From positions 248,001 through 312,000 of the forward strand of contig NC_052481.1 of the NCBI RefSeq assembly GCF_009730915.1: 64,000 nt of DNA. Direction: 5' to 3'. A program made the position numbers and the translations under genes. This DNA is from Dioscorea cayenensis subsp. rotundata (Eukaryota > Streptophyta > Magnoliopsida > Dioscoreales > Dioscoreaceae). Positions 37,450 to 48,950 of the stretch are shown piece by piece; position 1 is the first letter of the stretch, and each line of letters starts with the position of its first letter. Under the pieces are notes generated by a model. It ran no database searches and was not told where the DNA came from. It worked only from the letters and a program-made list of their open reading frames with translations.

Positions 37450-37595
37450 TGTTAGATGTTGATAAGAATGGGCATCATTTCATTAGGGCAAGAGTGCCAA
37501 TAAATAGATACAATGTGATAAATACAGAAGTAGTTAGTATGTATAAACAGTAAGATACAAAAGTATAGTATAAGTATATACTAGTCCCTCTAACA
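37450..37595 (-). repeat. 5' LTR of Copia element
   Basis: 146 bp, TGTTAGATG...CTAACA. Being on the minus-strand element's upstream side, it carries the promoter and 5' end. Confidence 0.95.
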
Positions 37596-37600
37596 ATGAG

Positions 37601-37966
37601 GATGATGTTGCTAGTCTTGTCTAGCCAAGAAAAGCCACCATTCATTGAAAAAACAACACTAACAAGACATGTAATTAATTGATCCTACATTCATGAAGCA
37701 GCAGCAGTAGCAACAACAACAACTTCTTAGTTCCAACCTTTTCCTCTCCATTCTAATATTAATATATATTATTCAATCCCATTTGTTTTGGTGCCATGTC
37801 TTGTCTATTCATATGCTCAACTAACAAAACCTTTTCTTTTTTCTTCTTTTCCCTCTTCAATGGCTTGGTCCTTGTGAATTAAATAAAAGCATCCCAATCA
37901 TATTCCAGTCTTTAATTTTATCCCAAAAACTCATCATCAATTCTCTTCTATATAGTTTTTAAGGGT
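37601..37966. other. spacer
   Basis: AT-rich with a short (CAA)n patch near 37713. No gene or element recognised. Confidence 0.5.
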
Positions 37967-38562
37967 TTAATATTCAGTTTAATCCTCTAATACATCAAAA
38001 TGGTCATTTAGTATTATTATTTTTTGTGAGCAGAAAAGTTCCTCTGTTATCCAGTTTGTAAAAAAAAATCCCTTGGCCGTATGATTTTCCATCTGCGAGA
38101 TTGACATGATATTTTTTTCATGATTTAAAAATTAAGGTATATTACCCAGTTTAGTCCCTCTATTATTTCAAAATGACTTATAGTCCTCATATTATTTTTA
38201 CCCTTTGAAAGTCACTCTTTTTATTATTATTAATTTTTTAAGTATGATACTTAGTTTAGTCCTTTTATTATTTTGAAATGTCCTTTTAATCTCTTATTAA
38301 AGGGACTTCCTAAGGGTGAAAAATAATATGGAGACTAAGAGATCATTTCGCAATAATAGGACTAAACTGGGTATTATAATAATTTTTTAAACATGAAAAA
38401 TGCCACGACAACCTCTCAGACGGAGAATCAAACCAGCGTTAGGAGGGACTTCTTTTTTCCAAACTGGATAATAGAGGGATTTTCTGTGGGCGAAAAATAA
38501 TAGAGGGGCTAAAAAACTATTTTGATATATAAGAAGGACTAAACTGGGTATTATATTTCTTT
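37967..38562. mobile_element. fold-back inverted-repeat element
   Basis: About 600 bp able to fold on itself. Modules based on CCCAGTTTAGTCCCTCTATTA occur near 37970, 38135 and 38240 in one orientation and near 38290-38375 and 38470-38562 in the other. The two outermost modules end in TAATATTCAG and, inverted, TATAATACCCAG. No coding capacity and no clear target duplication. This is a common type of plant inverted-repeat element; superfamily unknown. Confidence 0.7.
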
Positions 38563-38834
38563 TAAAAAAAATAATAATACCCAGATTTTTTTTGTTTAAG
38601 ATACGTGACTATATTTTAAAAATAACTGATCAAGAACAAATTATTCTGATTGTCTTTAAAAATAAATAAATAAATAAAAATAAAATACTTTAACAAAATA
38701 GACAGGACAAAAGAAAGAATGAATCACATCACTATCAGAATTATTGAGCATGTCGCCTTGCTCCTACATCACCAAATTCTTAAAAAAAAATTATTAACTA
38801 GAAAAGATCCAAATTTGGAGTGACACTCCTCCAC

Positions 38835-38872
<38 letters not shown>

Positions 38873-40939
38873 GAGAGCAAGTTGATAAGAAAAGTGATGG
38901 TGCATTAGGCTTGAGGACTCCAGAAAAAATTAGGGACTAAAAAAAAGTTTGACAAAGAAAATAAGAATGTGATCCTTGGCTTTAATTGAGAATGAGAGTC
39001 TTGAGACCAAGAAACATACATAGTGGTTACAACAACAATAACAAGCCTTTTCATGTCCTCTCTCTTTTGGCTCATTTGCAACCATGACAATCACAACCCA
39101 TCAACCATTCTCCCTCTCCTTCTCCTTCCTAAAAAAATAAAAAATATTTCTCATCATTTCATCTCTGTTTAATTTGCTTTTCATTTCTTTTTTTTTTCTT
39201 TTTCCTTTTCTTAAGGTTGAATATTAAATTTCTCATCATTATATGAGTTGATTTTGATACTATGTTTGTTATATTATTATTATTAAATGATAATTAAGAG
39301 TATATATATGACTATAAACCTCTAATGATGAACAATAAGGGATTCGTCAAATGTTTGGAAATAATTAATGGTTGGTTGGTGCGTTGTTGAATCTTGGCCT
39401 TTTAAACTTTTTCTTCTTTTCTGAAACTTTGGGTTTTGACAAACATACACTAATGCACGAATTAAGAAGTTGATTAATTAATAATGTTTGTCATATAGCA
39501 GCAATGTTTTCCAACTTTAAGCCAATAATAATATATCAACCTGCATGAACTTGAAATCAAAAGCCTATCACCAAAGTTTCTAAATTAAATGAGTGCACAA
39601 ATTAACTTAATTATCAACCTTAAAAATTAATTAATAACATAATTCTTGTTTAATTTTCAGAGTTTAGTACACCATGTTCATTTCCCTAAATAAGCCGGCA
39701 TCGATTTTTCAAATGATATATCTTAATCACTTATTTTTTTCGTCATCTAATAAATCTTATTGTTTTATATTTAAGACTTAATTCTATTTTTAACAAATAT
39801 GCGATTTTGGTTACATAATATAATCACATATAAAATAAAAATATCTCTCGGATAATTTTTTTTTTACTTAATCAACACAGTTTTACGGAACTTATTTTAT
39901 TTTTTATGGTTTATCCTTGTAATATAATCATGAGTGGTAAGTTTTATTTGGGAAAAAAAATCTAAACAATCATAATTCTTTGACTTAACATATTCTAACA
40001 AATTTATTTATTTATTTTTCTTTATATTTATAACATTGATTTATTCAATTATTTATTCAAAACTACAATGTCACTTTATAAATTAAAGTCTTATCGTATC
40101 AATATCATCGAAGAATTTTAAGGCAAGAACTAAGATAAAGTCAAAGTGTTAGGCTTAAACATTGATAATCTTTGTACCTATTATTGCTCACAACAATGAC
40201 ACATGAACTACATGCCAATATGCCATGAACCTCAAAAACATCATGCAATATCTAAAGCATTAATCAAGATCATCATAGACTTGACTATATATATATACTT
40301 GAAATGATCTAATTAATTAGATCTTAAAACATTCATATATAATATATAGTACTGTTTCTTAATGATGTATAATAATACTATCAATGTATTAGCAGGAACA
40401 TAAAAGCATTAGTTTTATATTTGTATTCATATTTATTAATATGAACAATGTCTTCATAATAAGAAATATTATATATATATATATATATATTCATATTTTT
40501 GGCTATTTTTCTAAAGAAAAATGGGTAGAATTTGGAGTGCAATTCATGCATGGTAGCTAGGGAGATAATTGATGTTTTGTTGTGTCTGATAGTGATATAT
40601 ATTAAAAAGAGAAGATGCAAATAATTAAGTGTCTTGCTTTAATTATTGTTGTATGCTACAATATTTCAATACCAACCTCAAGGACAAATATTTCTTTTTC
40701 ATTTCATTTTATTTTATTTTAATTTTTTGGTAGAAGACTACTATTGCAATATTGAATTTAATTTATAAAAAAACAAATATTATGAAAAACCTAATTAAAT
40801 TTGTTATGGGTGTGCTAACTAATTACTCGGTGTAAGATTTCACTACTCTACATGAACCTCAGATGAATTAAAGTTGGCTAATTAATGCATACATGAAAAT
40901 TTAGATATTGATTCACAAAATTAATTCATGCATCCGATA
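38563..40939. other. AT-rich spacer
   Basis: Contains (TTA)n at about 38840-38872 and (TA)n near 40472-40488. No coding region is recognised. Confidence 0.5.
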
Positions 40940-41775
40940 TACACTGACAAGAAAAAAGCGAATTTGGCACGTGAGGTTTGGCGACGGATTTTTGGCCAAA
41001 AAAACCGTGACAAACTCGATGTTAGCACGGATTTTTGGCATCGGAAATATAACGTGCTTATAGCATGCGTGACAAATATAATTTGTCACGAAATAGTAAA
41101 AGCGTGCTCAAAATTTTTGTCACGCTTTTTAACTAAACCGTGCCAATTTTGTCACGGTTTTAGACATTTTTTAGTACTATTTTTGACACACTTTTTGTTT
41201 TATCACGCGTTTTTAAGCACGATTTTTTATCACTATTTTTTAGCACGCTTTTATTTGTCAGCATTTTTTTAGCATGCTTTTATTTATCACATTTTTTGGC
41301 ACGGTATTTTGTCGCGATTTTTAGCACGGTTGTGTTTTGGCATCGATTTTTAGCACGATTTGGTTGAGTACAATTTTGGCACGGTTTTTATGTTGTACGG
41401 TATTTATTACTAGTTTATTTGGTACTCATTTTTTTAGCACGGTTTTTGTGTTGTCACGGTTTTTAGCACGATTTATTTGAGACCTTTGTTGGCATGCTTT
41501 TGTTTTGTCACGGTTTTTATGACGGTTTGTTTGGCATTGTTTTTGGAACGGTTTTGCTTTGTCACGCTTTTTGTCACGGTTTATACTGTCAATTTTGTCA
41601 CTGTTTTTGGCACAAAGACAATTTTTGGCACATTTTTTGTCATAATTTTTTAGCACGCTTTTAAATATAATATAGTTGTTAGCACATTTTTTTGTCACGT
41701 TCTTAGGCAATCGTTTTTAAATTTAGTAAGGATATTAGCATGGTTTTTTTGTCACGAAATTTGGAACAGATTTCT
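40940..41775. mobile_element. CACTA-type transposon end with subterminal repeat array
   Basis: Begins CACTGACAAGAAAAAAGCG, one base away from the usual plant CACTA terminus CACTACAAGAAAAAA. It is followed by about 800 bp densely packed with short motifs of the form TTTTTGGCACGG, TTTTTAGCACG and TTGTCACGGTTTTT, mostly in one orientation with inverted ones near the start (CCGTGACAAA). Such 10-20-bp subterminal repeats bind the transposase in En/Spm elements. No second terminus and no transposase are seen, so this is a truncated or solo end. Confidence 0.75.
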
Positions 41776-42238
41776 TTAAAAAAATTTATAAATGGATTTA
41801 TTTAATAATAAAACCTATATTTAATTTCATCAAAATATATATTGCAGAGGCTGATCACTTTCGGATTCCTAAAGGCAAGAAACTGACTTAGACATCTAGA
41901 CATATCAAAGGAATAATGAGGATATTAACACTTAAACATAACTAAGCAACATAAATTCATAACTAGAAATTTCAATGGATCACAAATAAATAAATCTGAC
42001 GATGAGATGTAGCACCATGTCTTAAGGATTTCTCATGCGTGTGACCAAAATAAATAAAAGGAAAGAAAATATGTAGAAGGCCTAATAAAGGTAAAAAGAC
42101 AAATTTAACATTTAAAATATCATAAGTAAAATCATATGTTGAGAAGTAGGAAATGCTATACAATATATAACAAGTTTCTCAACCTCCTCTTCATCCTCTC
42201 TCTCCCTCATCATTAATCCTTCTCCTACTTCTCTTTGC
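41776..42238. other. spacer upstream of Dof fragment
   Basis: AT-rich. A pyrimidine-rich stretch (42176-42238) directly before the Dof start resembles a 5'UTR. Confidence 0.45.
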
Positions 42239-42333
42239 ATGGATATCATGGACTCCTTCACTGCCCATAACCAGGTGATATCATTTATCATATAGATTAA
42301 TTCTCATTTGATTATTTATATGTAAACATGCAC

Positions 42334-42364
<31 letters not shown>

Positions 42365-42507
42365 AGTTTGTTAATTATTTTTTTTATTTTTAATATGGAT
42401 GGCAGGAAGAGAGGAAGGTAATAACAAAGGGACAACAACCAGAACAAGCATTGAAGTGTCCAAGATGTGAGTCTACAAACACAAGCTATGAAAAAAAAAT
42501 AGAATAA
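42239..42507 (+). pseudogene. truncated Dof zinc-finger transcription factor gene
   Basis: Exon 1 (42239-42274) encodes MDIMDSFTAHNQ. After an intron with GT...CAG borders (42275-42405), exon 2 runs 42406-42507 and contains EQALKCPRCESTNTSYEKKIE before a TAA. ALKCPRC.STNT is the first half of the Dof domain (CX2CX21CX2C). The sequence then departs from the family before the second Cys pair and stops, so the zinc finger cannot form. The divergence starts at a nine-A run. No remaining Dof sequence was found downstream. Either a gene fragment moved here or a Dof gene interrupted by an insertion. Confidence 0.75.
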
Positions 42508-43791
42508 TATTAGCATCTTAAACAAAGGCTGACTTTAACTTGACTCAAAGTTTAGGATGTTAATAATGGAAGTTAGAATATTGACTTTCAACACCACTCC
42601 CCAAAACAAGCTTTTGGATTAAGTAGATGCTGATTAACCAACTCAAAAAACACTCTAACCTATACTTGTGTGCTTCTGCTTTCCTTGCACCGGACATCTG
42701 AAATTAATCCGGGACAATAAATAATAACTAGTCTACAACAATTGAAGTTCATTCTTCAAAAATAAGCACATTTATTGGATTGATTGTCAAGCAACACTAT
42801 CCATTTGTTAGTTTGAGAAATGTCGCACATAATAGAATCTCCTACAAATGCGACTCAACGACATATTCTTTTCCTATTGCAAGACCGATGTATAATAGTA
42901 TACGAATTTTTTTCTAACGTCTCTTAGTCATCAGCATGGTTGCGTAGCAAGGTGAATAATATTAATTAAAGCTTACATTTGACAAAGTCTTCCATGATAA
43001 AAACTCATTGTTGGTACACATGATATTTCTAACTACACACACAAACACACACACCCACCCATCTAGTTACACTCGTGAAGTCCAGGTTGCATCATATTTA
43101 ATGAAACCTCGAAGAAACCATCAAATAGTCGAGTAGCATCTTCACATAAGTAACCAATAGTTTGACTACATTTGTTCGCGACCGAGGTTCTTAATTTGGT
43201 ATGAGACAAGTAATTAAATGATTCACAACATCCTTTAGAAAATCATTCGGTGACAAGTTCCAGATTTCAATAATTATAATTTTAGGAAATCATCATCATC
43301 ATCATCTTCAAAGCTTGTGATCATTAATCAAGTATTAAGTCCTTTTTTTTCAATTTTTTATCTTCAAGTTCTTGCACCTTCTTTCAAGTAATGAACACAA
43401 AATAATAACCATTGGGATCACCAACCATGAGAGTTAAGCGTCAAAGAAATACCCAAAATCAGCAATTTGCACGTGTCAATCAGTTTTATATGTTTTTGAC
43501 CAAAGCTAGCTATGGTAACAGCTATTGTGCCATATTTGCATGTTTTATTCCTTTCTTTACCTTCTCAGTTACCAAGAATAGAATACATATCAAAACTCTT
43601 ATCACCACAATGTTCATATTTTGTATTTGGCCTTCCAATATCCAATTCAAGGTCTTTTAACTAATCATATTAAACTATGAAATTTCTCACACTTTGCCAA
43701 AAAAAAATGTGTTAAATGTACTATATAGCTTATTTTAAGCACTGAATATATAAGTTACTAATATCCAATTCATGGATATTAGTAACTGCAG
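42508..43791. other. spacer between two gene fragments
   Basis: No coding region. A (CA)n-like patch lies at 43035-43060. Around 43630-43760 are short segments (CTTCCAATATCCAA, AAGGTCTTTTAA, CACACTTTGCC) that recur at about 44450-44530. Confidence 0.5.
43755..43785. repeat. perfect 12-bp inverted repeat
   Basis: TTACTAATATCC (43755-43766) and GGATATTAGTAA (43774-43785) with a 7-nt loop, ending six bases before the orphan exon. Confidence 0.95.
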
Positions 43792-43917
43792 GAGCTTGTT
43801 GAATGGGATCATAAGAGCAAAGTGGATGGGAAAATGCATGCGTGCGGACATGATGCACATGTTAGCATGCTTTTAGGAGCAGCAAAGATACTGCAAGATC
43901 TCCGAGATACATTGCTG
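43792..43917 (+). pseudogene. orphan exon of an ILR1-like IAA-amino acid hydrolase (M20 peptidase family)
   Basis: A single 126-bp exon bounded by AACTGCAG and GTAAAAAT, open for 42 codons. It reads [20 protein letters not shown] then [30 protein letters not shown] is the metal-binding signature of plant amidohydrolases that free auxin from amino acid conjugates. No other exon of such a gene was found between 41 kb and the gap. It is therefore an isolated exon and cannot make an enzyme by itself. The intact reading and splice sites suggest a recent move, or that other exons lie in the gap. Confidence 0.85.
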
Positions 43918-45229
43918 GTAAAAATCGGCTTCTATTAAATTATGATGCAAGCTATTTTGAAGTGAAAATAACCATTTGGTTTAGCTTTAACTAGTTCTAT
44001 TGTTCAATTCAATTTGAAATTTGGAAACTGATCATACTAATTCAGTTTGCTGAAGAATAAAATTGATGATAACAAAGAGGAAAGAATATGCATTAAAAGC
44101 ATGGTTATGAAAACATGTTAAACACAAGCCAATAAGCAAGAAAAGCTAGAATACGAGCTCATGTTAAAACAAAGTTCAATTTTAACTTATATATTCAAAT
44201 CCTATTTGATAAATCATCAAATTAACATTTGAGGAGTCATACTTCTGCTATCAACCATCAAAATTAAATCTAATGACCCAAGAAATAATTGAACCTTATC
44301 AAGTCTTGGACAGATATATTGATGAAGGAATAATAAAAAATAAACTCAGCTAGAATTTAAGTACATTTAACTCAAAGAAATAGAATGAGGAAACTTCAAA
44401 TAGAATCCTGGAAAACTGAAGATAACAAAAGACACAAATCTATAACACTTCCAATATCCAAATCAAGGTCTTTTAAGCACTGAATTTATGTCAACAAAAC
44501 TTACTAATATAGCTCACACTTTGCCAAAAAAAAAATTATTTTCATCATGTTAAAAGAAATAATCAAAGAATAATTAAGGGGGAAAAAGGCAGGGGAATAA
44601 AGACCAAGCAGAGGACCTAATTTAATTGCCCTGATCGATCCAATTGCAACACGCATGGACCCACATAGACTTTCTTTTTTTGCTTTTAGACTTTCATCTT
44701 ATAAACAATAATAGCATCACTTTTTTTAATCAAGAAACAGAGGGAAGAACACCATGATTCACTAGCCCACCATAAACCAAGGATCAGTTTTAACCAACAA
44801 AAATTATGGATTAAATAAACAACATAACAAAGAAATCCAAAGAAGAACAATTGTTCGCTTTCAGAGAGAATCACGCAATCAAAGAATAACAAAGTATATC
44901 TACATTTCCGGATAAAATACACACCATGAACGTAACACCAAAGAAAAATCTAAAAAGGGATTTCTCCGAATGAAATAACCAAAAAACCAATTGACTCATC
45001 CTATCATCAGCCTAAGCTTCAAAAACCAAAAAAAAAAACCCCAATCAATACCTTGATTTCTCTGAATGGAATCAATAGGTCTTTTGCAAGCTTTTGAATC
45101 AAGCCCTAGCAACTTCTCAAAGATACCCAAGTTCCGGTTCGTGGGTCGCAAGAACAAACATAGCACGATTCAAGAACAAAAATAGACAAAAAAATACAAG
45201 AAAAATAGCAAAAAGGAAGGTAAAAACAA
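43918..45229. other. AT-rich spacer
   Basis: No gene recognised. Holds the second copy of the short repeated segments shared with 43630-43760. Confidence 0.5.
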
Positions 45230-45540
45230 GTCACCGGAGCATCACCATAGGGATCCCGACCCTGCCATCGATCGCGGCAGGCGCACCCCCTCACCGTCCC
45301 CTTGGTACCACGTTATCTCGCGATGATGGGGGGCTTTCGACTTGTTCTTAGACCCCTCACGGACGGCCATGTGGGCGGGCGAGTCGGTACAACCAAGGTT
45401 GAAGGCTCGTCGGCTCTGGGCGCTAGCTTCCTTTCTCGCTGCCGAGGTTGAAGGCTCGCCGAATGGGCTCTTGGGTTGGTCTGCAGTGGTGGGTGGGCTG
45501 ATAAGAAGACGGAGGCAAAAACCCCTGCCGGACTAGAACT
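45230..45540. other. GC-rich island, unassigned
   Basis: About 310 bp that is much richer in G+C and CpG than anything nearby, with GAGGTTGAAGGCTCG-like segments occurring twice (near 45397 and 45443). Open stretches exist on the + strand (45094-45351, 45342-45536) but match nothing I recognise. It could be a repeat or a 5' exon of an unrecognised gene. Confidence 0.4.
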
Positions 45541-45880
45541 AGGGTTGGGAAATTTTGAGATTTGGTGGGCATGAAAGACCTAGAATTTTTTTAGAAAGAT
45601 GGGAAACTAGAATGGAAAGCCTTAAATTATTATTACTATTATTATTATATATTTATTAAAAAAATATATAAACATATAATAATAATAAGAAGAAGAAGAA
45701 GAAACAAATAATGATAAAACAAATAAAAAAATATATATATAATATAAAAAAATAATACAAAAAAATATATAAAAAAAAGAAAAATAATAATAATAATTAA
45801 ATAATTAAATAATAAAAAAATTAATTAATTAAAAAAATAAATAAATAATAGAATAATAGAATAATAGAATAAATAATAAC

Positions 45881-45913
<33 letters not shown>

Positions 45914-45939
45914 TCATTTATTCTTTAATAAATAAATAG
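45541..45939. repeat. low-complexity A/T tract with (AAT)n
   Basis: Almost pure A and T with (AAT)n/(TAA)n stretches, the longest at about 45879-45912. Non-coding. Confidence 0.85.
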
Positions 45940-46372
45940 AGTAAAATTATTATGTAATTATTATAAATAAAGTATAATTATTATAAATATAGAATATAAT
46001 GTGTATAGGTAATTAAATTATGGTACCAAATTCTCATATATTTTAGTGAAGAATAGTAAAGATTTTGTAAGAAAAATATTATGCAATGAAAACAAATTAA
46101 GTTTTATTGTGGGTACATAATTATTATCAAAAGAATAAAAATTATTATGTAATTATTATAAATAAAGTATAATTATTATGAAATATAGAATATTATGTGT
46201 ATGGGTAATTAAATTATACTACCAAATTTTAATATATTTTTTGAAAGAAATAGTAGAGATTTTGTAAGAAAATGTTATCAATAAAACAAAATTAAGTTTT
46301 TTTATTGTGGGTTACATAATTATTATCAAAAGAGTAAAATTATTATGTAATTATTATAAATAAAGTATAAAT
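45940..46372. repeat. tandem satellite of ~195-bp units, cut off by gap
   Basis: The start AAAATTATTATGTAATTATT recurs at about 45943, 46137 and 46336, with the intervening sequence also repeated (GTAATTAAATTAT, AGATTTTGTAAGAAAA, ATTGTGGG). Two full units and the start of a third are seen before the Ns. Confidence 0.85.
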
Positions 46373-47372
46373 NNNNNNNNNNNNNNNNNNNNNNNNNNNN
46401 NNNNNNNNNNNNNNNNNNNNNNNNNNNNNNNNNNNNNNNNNNNNNNNNNNNNNNNNNNNNNNNNNNNNNNNNNNNNNNNNNNNNNNNNNNNNNNNNNNNN
46501 NNNNNNNNNNNNNNNNNNNNNNNNNNNNNNNNNNNNNNNNNNNNNNNNNNNNNNNNNNNNNNNNNNNNNNNNNNNNNNNNNNNNNNNNNNNNNNNNNNNN
46601 NNNNNNNNNNNNNNNNNNNNNNNNNNNNNNNNNNNNNNNNNNNNNNNNNNNNNNNNNNNNNNNNNNNNNNNNNNNNNNNNNNNNNNNNNNNNNNNNNNNN
46701 NNNNNNNNNNNNNNNNNNNNNNNNNNNNNNNNNNNNNNNNNNNNNNNNNNNNNNNNNNNNNNNNNNNNNNNNNNNNNNNNNNNNNNNNNNNNNNNNNNNN
46801 NNNNNNNNNNNNNNNNNNNNNNNNNNNNNNNNNNNNNNNNNNNNNNNNNNNNNNNNNNNNNNNNNNNNNNNNNNNNNNNNNNNNNNNNNNNNNNNNNNNN
46901 NNNNNNNNNNNNNNNNNNNNNNNNNNNNNNNNNNNNNNNNNNNNNNNNNNNNNNNNNNNNNNNNNNNNNNNNNNNNNNNNNNNNNNNNNNNNNNNNNNNN
47001 NNNNNNNNNNNNNNNNNNNNNNNNNNNNNNNNNNNNNNNNNNNNNNNNNNNNNNNNNNNNNNNNNNNNNNNNNNNNNNNNNNNNNNNNNNNNNNNNNNNN
47101 NNNNNNNNNNNNNNNNNNNNNNNNNNNNNNNNNNNNNNNNNNNNNNNNNNNNNNNNNNNNNNNNNNNNNNNNNNNNNNNNNNNNNNNNNNNNNNNNNNNN
47201 NNNNNNNNNNNNNNNNNNNNNNNNNNNNNNNNNNNNNNNNNNNNNNNNNNNNNNNNNNNNNNNNNNNNNNNNNNNNNNNNNNNNNNNNNNNNNNNNNNNN
47301 NNNNNNNNNNNNNNNNNNNNNNNNNNNNNNNNNNNNNNNNNNNNNNNNNNNNNNNNNNNNNNNNNNNNNNNN
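46373..47372. other. assembly gap of exactly 1000 N
   Basis: 1000 unknown bases. The round number indicates a placeholder rather than a measured length. Confidence 0.99.
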
Positions 47373-48950
47373 GCTATGTGGACTACGCTGCACTGCGGGA
47401 TGCTCCGCGGACACACAGTAGCTAGATGGACTGGGCCTTTGGAAACTGCTAGCACTGTTGGAAAGGCCTGTTACGGATTCAGGTGGAGGTCTAGTTACAG
47501 CAATTAAAGTGGCCTGTTATGATAAAATTATTTTTAATTTTTACAGTATTCTAATTTTGGTCCACCAAAACCAAAACTAAAAAGCTTTATATTATATTAC
47601 AAATTCTTTGTGTTTTCACATTCAAAAGTTAAAATACGTTATCATTCCTCCGTAGTTTTATTTGCAAATTTTATACATAATATTTATTTATTTATAAAAA
47701 TATGATAAACCACTGAATTTATTAAAGAGGAAAATAAATATATAAATCAACAAAGTAATAAAGAGATTTGACTAAATGAAAAGAACAACTAAATAGAGGG
47801 GGAAACCACTTACACCATTAGAAGTAGATGCTAATTATGGAAGGAAACTACTAAAACTACAAATACAAAATAGTGGTTCTAAAAAATATTTCTAGATTGG
47901 ATTATCAATCACCATAGTCAAAAAATGAAAGAAAGTCAACATTAGCAAAGTCTATGATAACATAAAATATGCACCTGATTAATTATATAGACGGAGTTTT
48001 CCATATTAATTCCCTCACATTATGGGTTATAAATTCTAACTATTTAAAATATAAATGCAAAAGTATGTTTCTTTGATATTAAATAACTTGATTGTAAATA
48101 AGATGCTCCCACAATCTGGTTTTTTTTATCATGGTTTCAAAAGAAATATATATATATATATATATATATAGGATTTAGATGTTACATCAATAATAAGCTT
48201 ATTATTTTGCAAAAATCAATGCATGGAATCAAGGACAACAATGAAGACCAATTAATTTAAACCTCATCCATTAAACACTGAAAAAAGGGTAATTTAGGGA
48301 TTAAACATTGATTAGAGGGGACTGTCTAGCTGGATAATTCATTATTAAAATGGAATGCTTGCTCCCATAATACTGATAGCTTGCAATTACTAATTAGTAC
48401 CGGGAACAGTGTATCTGTTCAATCTTAACCGGTATTTACTCAAAACTCTTGACATTTTATTATCATCAACCTAACATGGCCGTTTATTTGTGGATCTAGA
48501 CAAATTGTAACAATTTTTATTTTCCTTTTATTTTATATTTTATTTTATATTTTATTAAATAAAGGAGATGAAATTATATTTCATTTCACATATTTTACAA
48601 ATATCGAGAATGTTTTATCATCCTAATGCCTATAACTTAAATCTTTCACTTTCTTTTCTTGTATTATTATGTAATTTGATTTACATATATTTTATGTTTC
48701 CAATAATTTCTTAGGGTACGTTTTGTTAGATGAATAAGAAAGGCGGAATGTAAATAAAAATATGAATGTTAATGAGCATGGAAGTAATAAGAATAAGAAC
48801 TATACTTATGTTTCATTGGAAAGATAATGTTTTAAGAATGAGAAAAGTTGAAAGTGATTTTGCAATAGAAAAGAAATGAACATATGTATTAAAATTACTT
48901 TATTATTTAATTTACTATTTAATTATAGGAGTAAGACTCCTAATATCACT
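47373..48950. other. spacer right of gap
   Basis: The first ~140 bp are GC-balanced and unassigned; the rest is AT-rich with (TA)n at about 48149-48170. A TIR-like GGGTACGTTTTGTTAG lies near 48715 without a visible partner. Confidence 0.45.

Larger units (their letters stand above)
32367..37595 (-). mobile_element. Ty1/Copia LTR retrotransposon, structurally complete, coding region disrupted
   Basis: 5229 bp on the minus strand, with 146-bp LTRs at both ends, TG...CA termini and the 5-bp target duplication ATGAG (32362-32366 and 37596-37600). The primer-binding site next to the right LTR matches initiator Met tRNA, and a purine tract precedes the left LTR. Domains in transcription order are gag, protease, integrase, reverse transcriptase and RNase H, the order that defines Copia. 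The open frame is broken by many small indels. The interior is much richer in CpG and in CGAG words than its flanks. The LTRs differ by several small indels, so precise dating is not possible by eye. Confidence 0.95.

Noticed and set aside
40940..41775. Regular short repeats resembling a CRISPR array
   Set aside because: Motifs are degenerate, 10-20 bases apart without unique spacers of fixed size, and the host is a plant; the CACTA-type terminus explains it.
46326..47455. Long open frames across the N gap on the minus strand
   Set aside because: They consist almost entirely of unknown bases; the 'openness' is meaningless.
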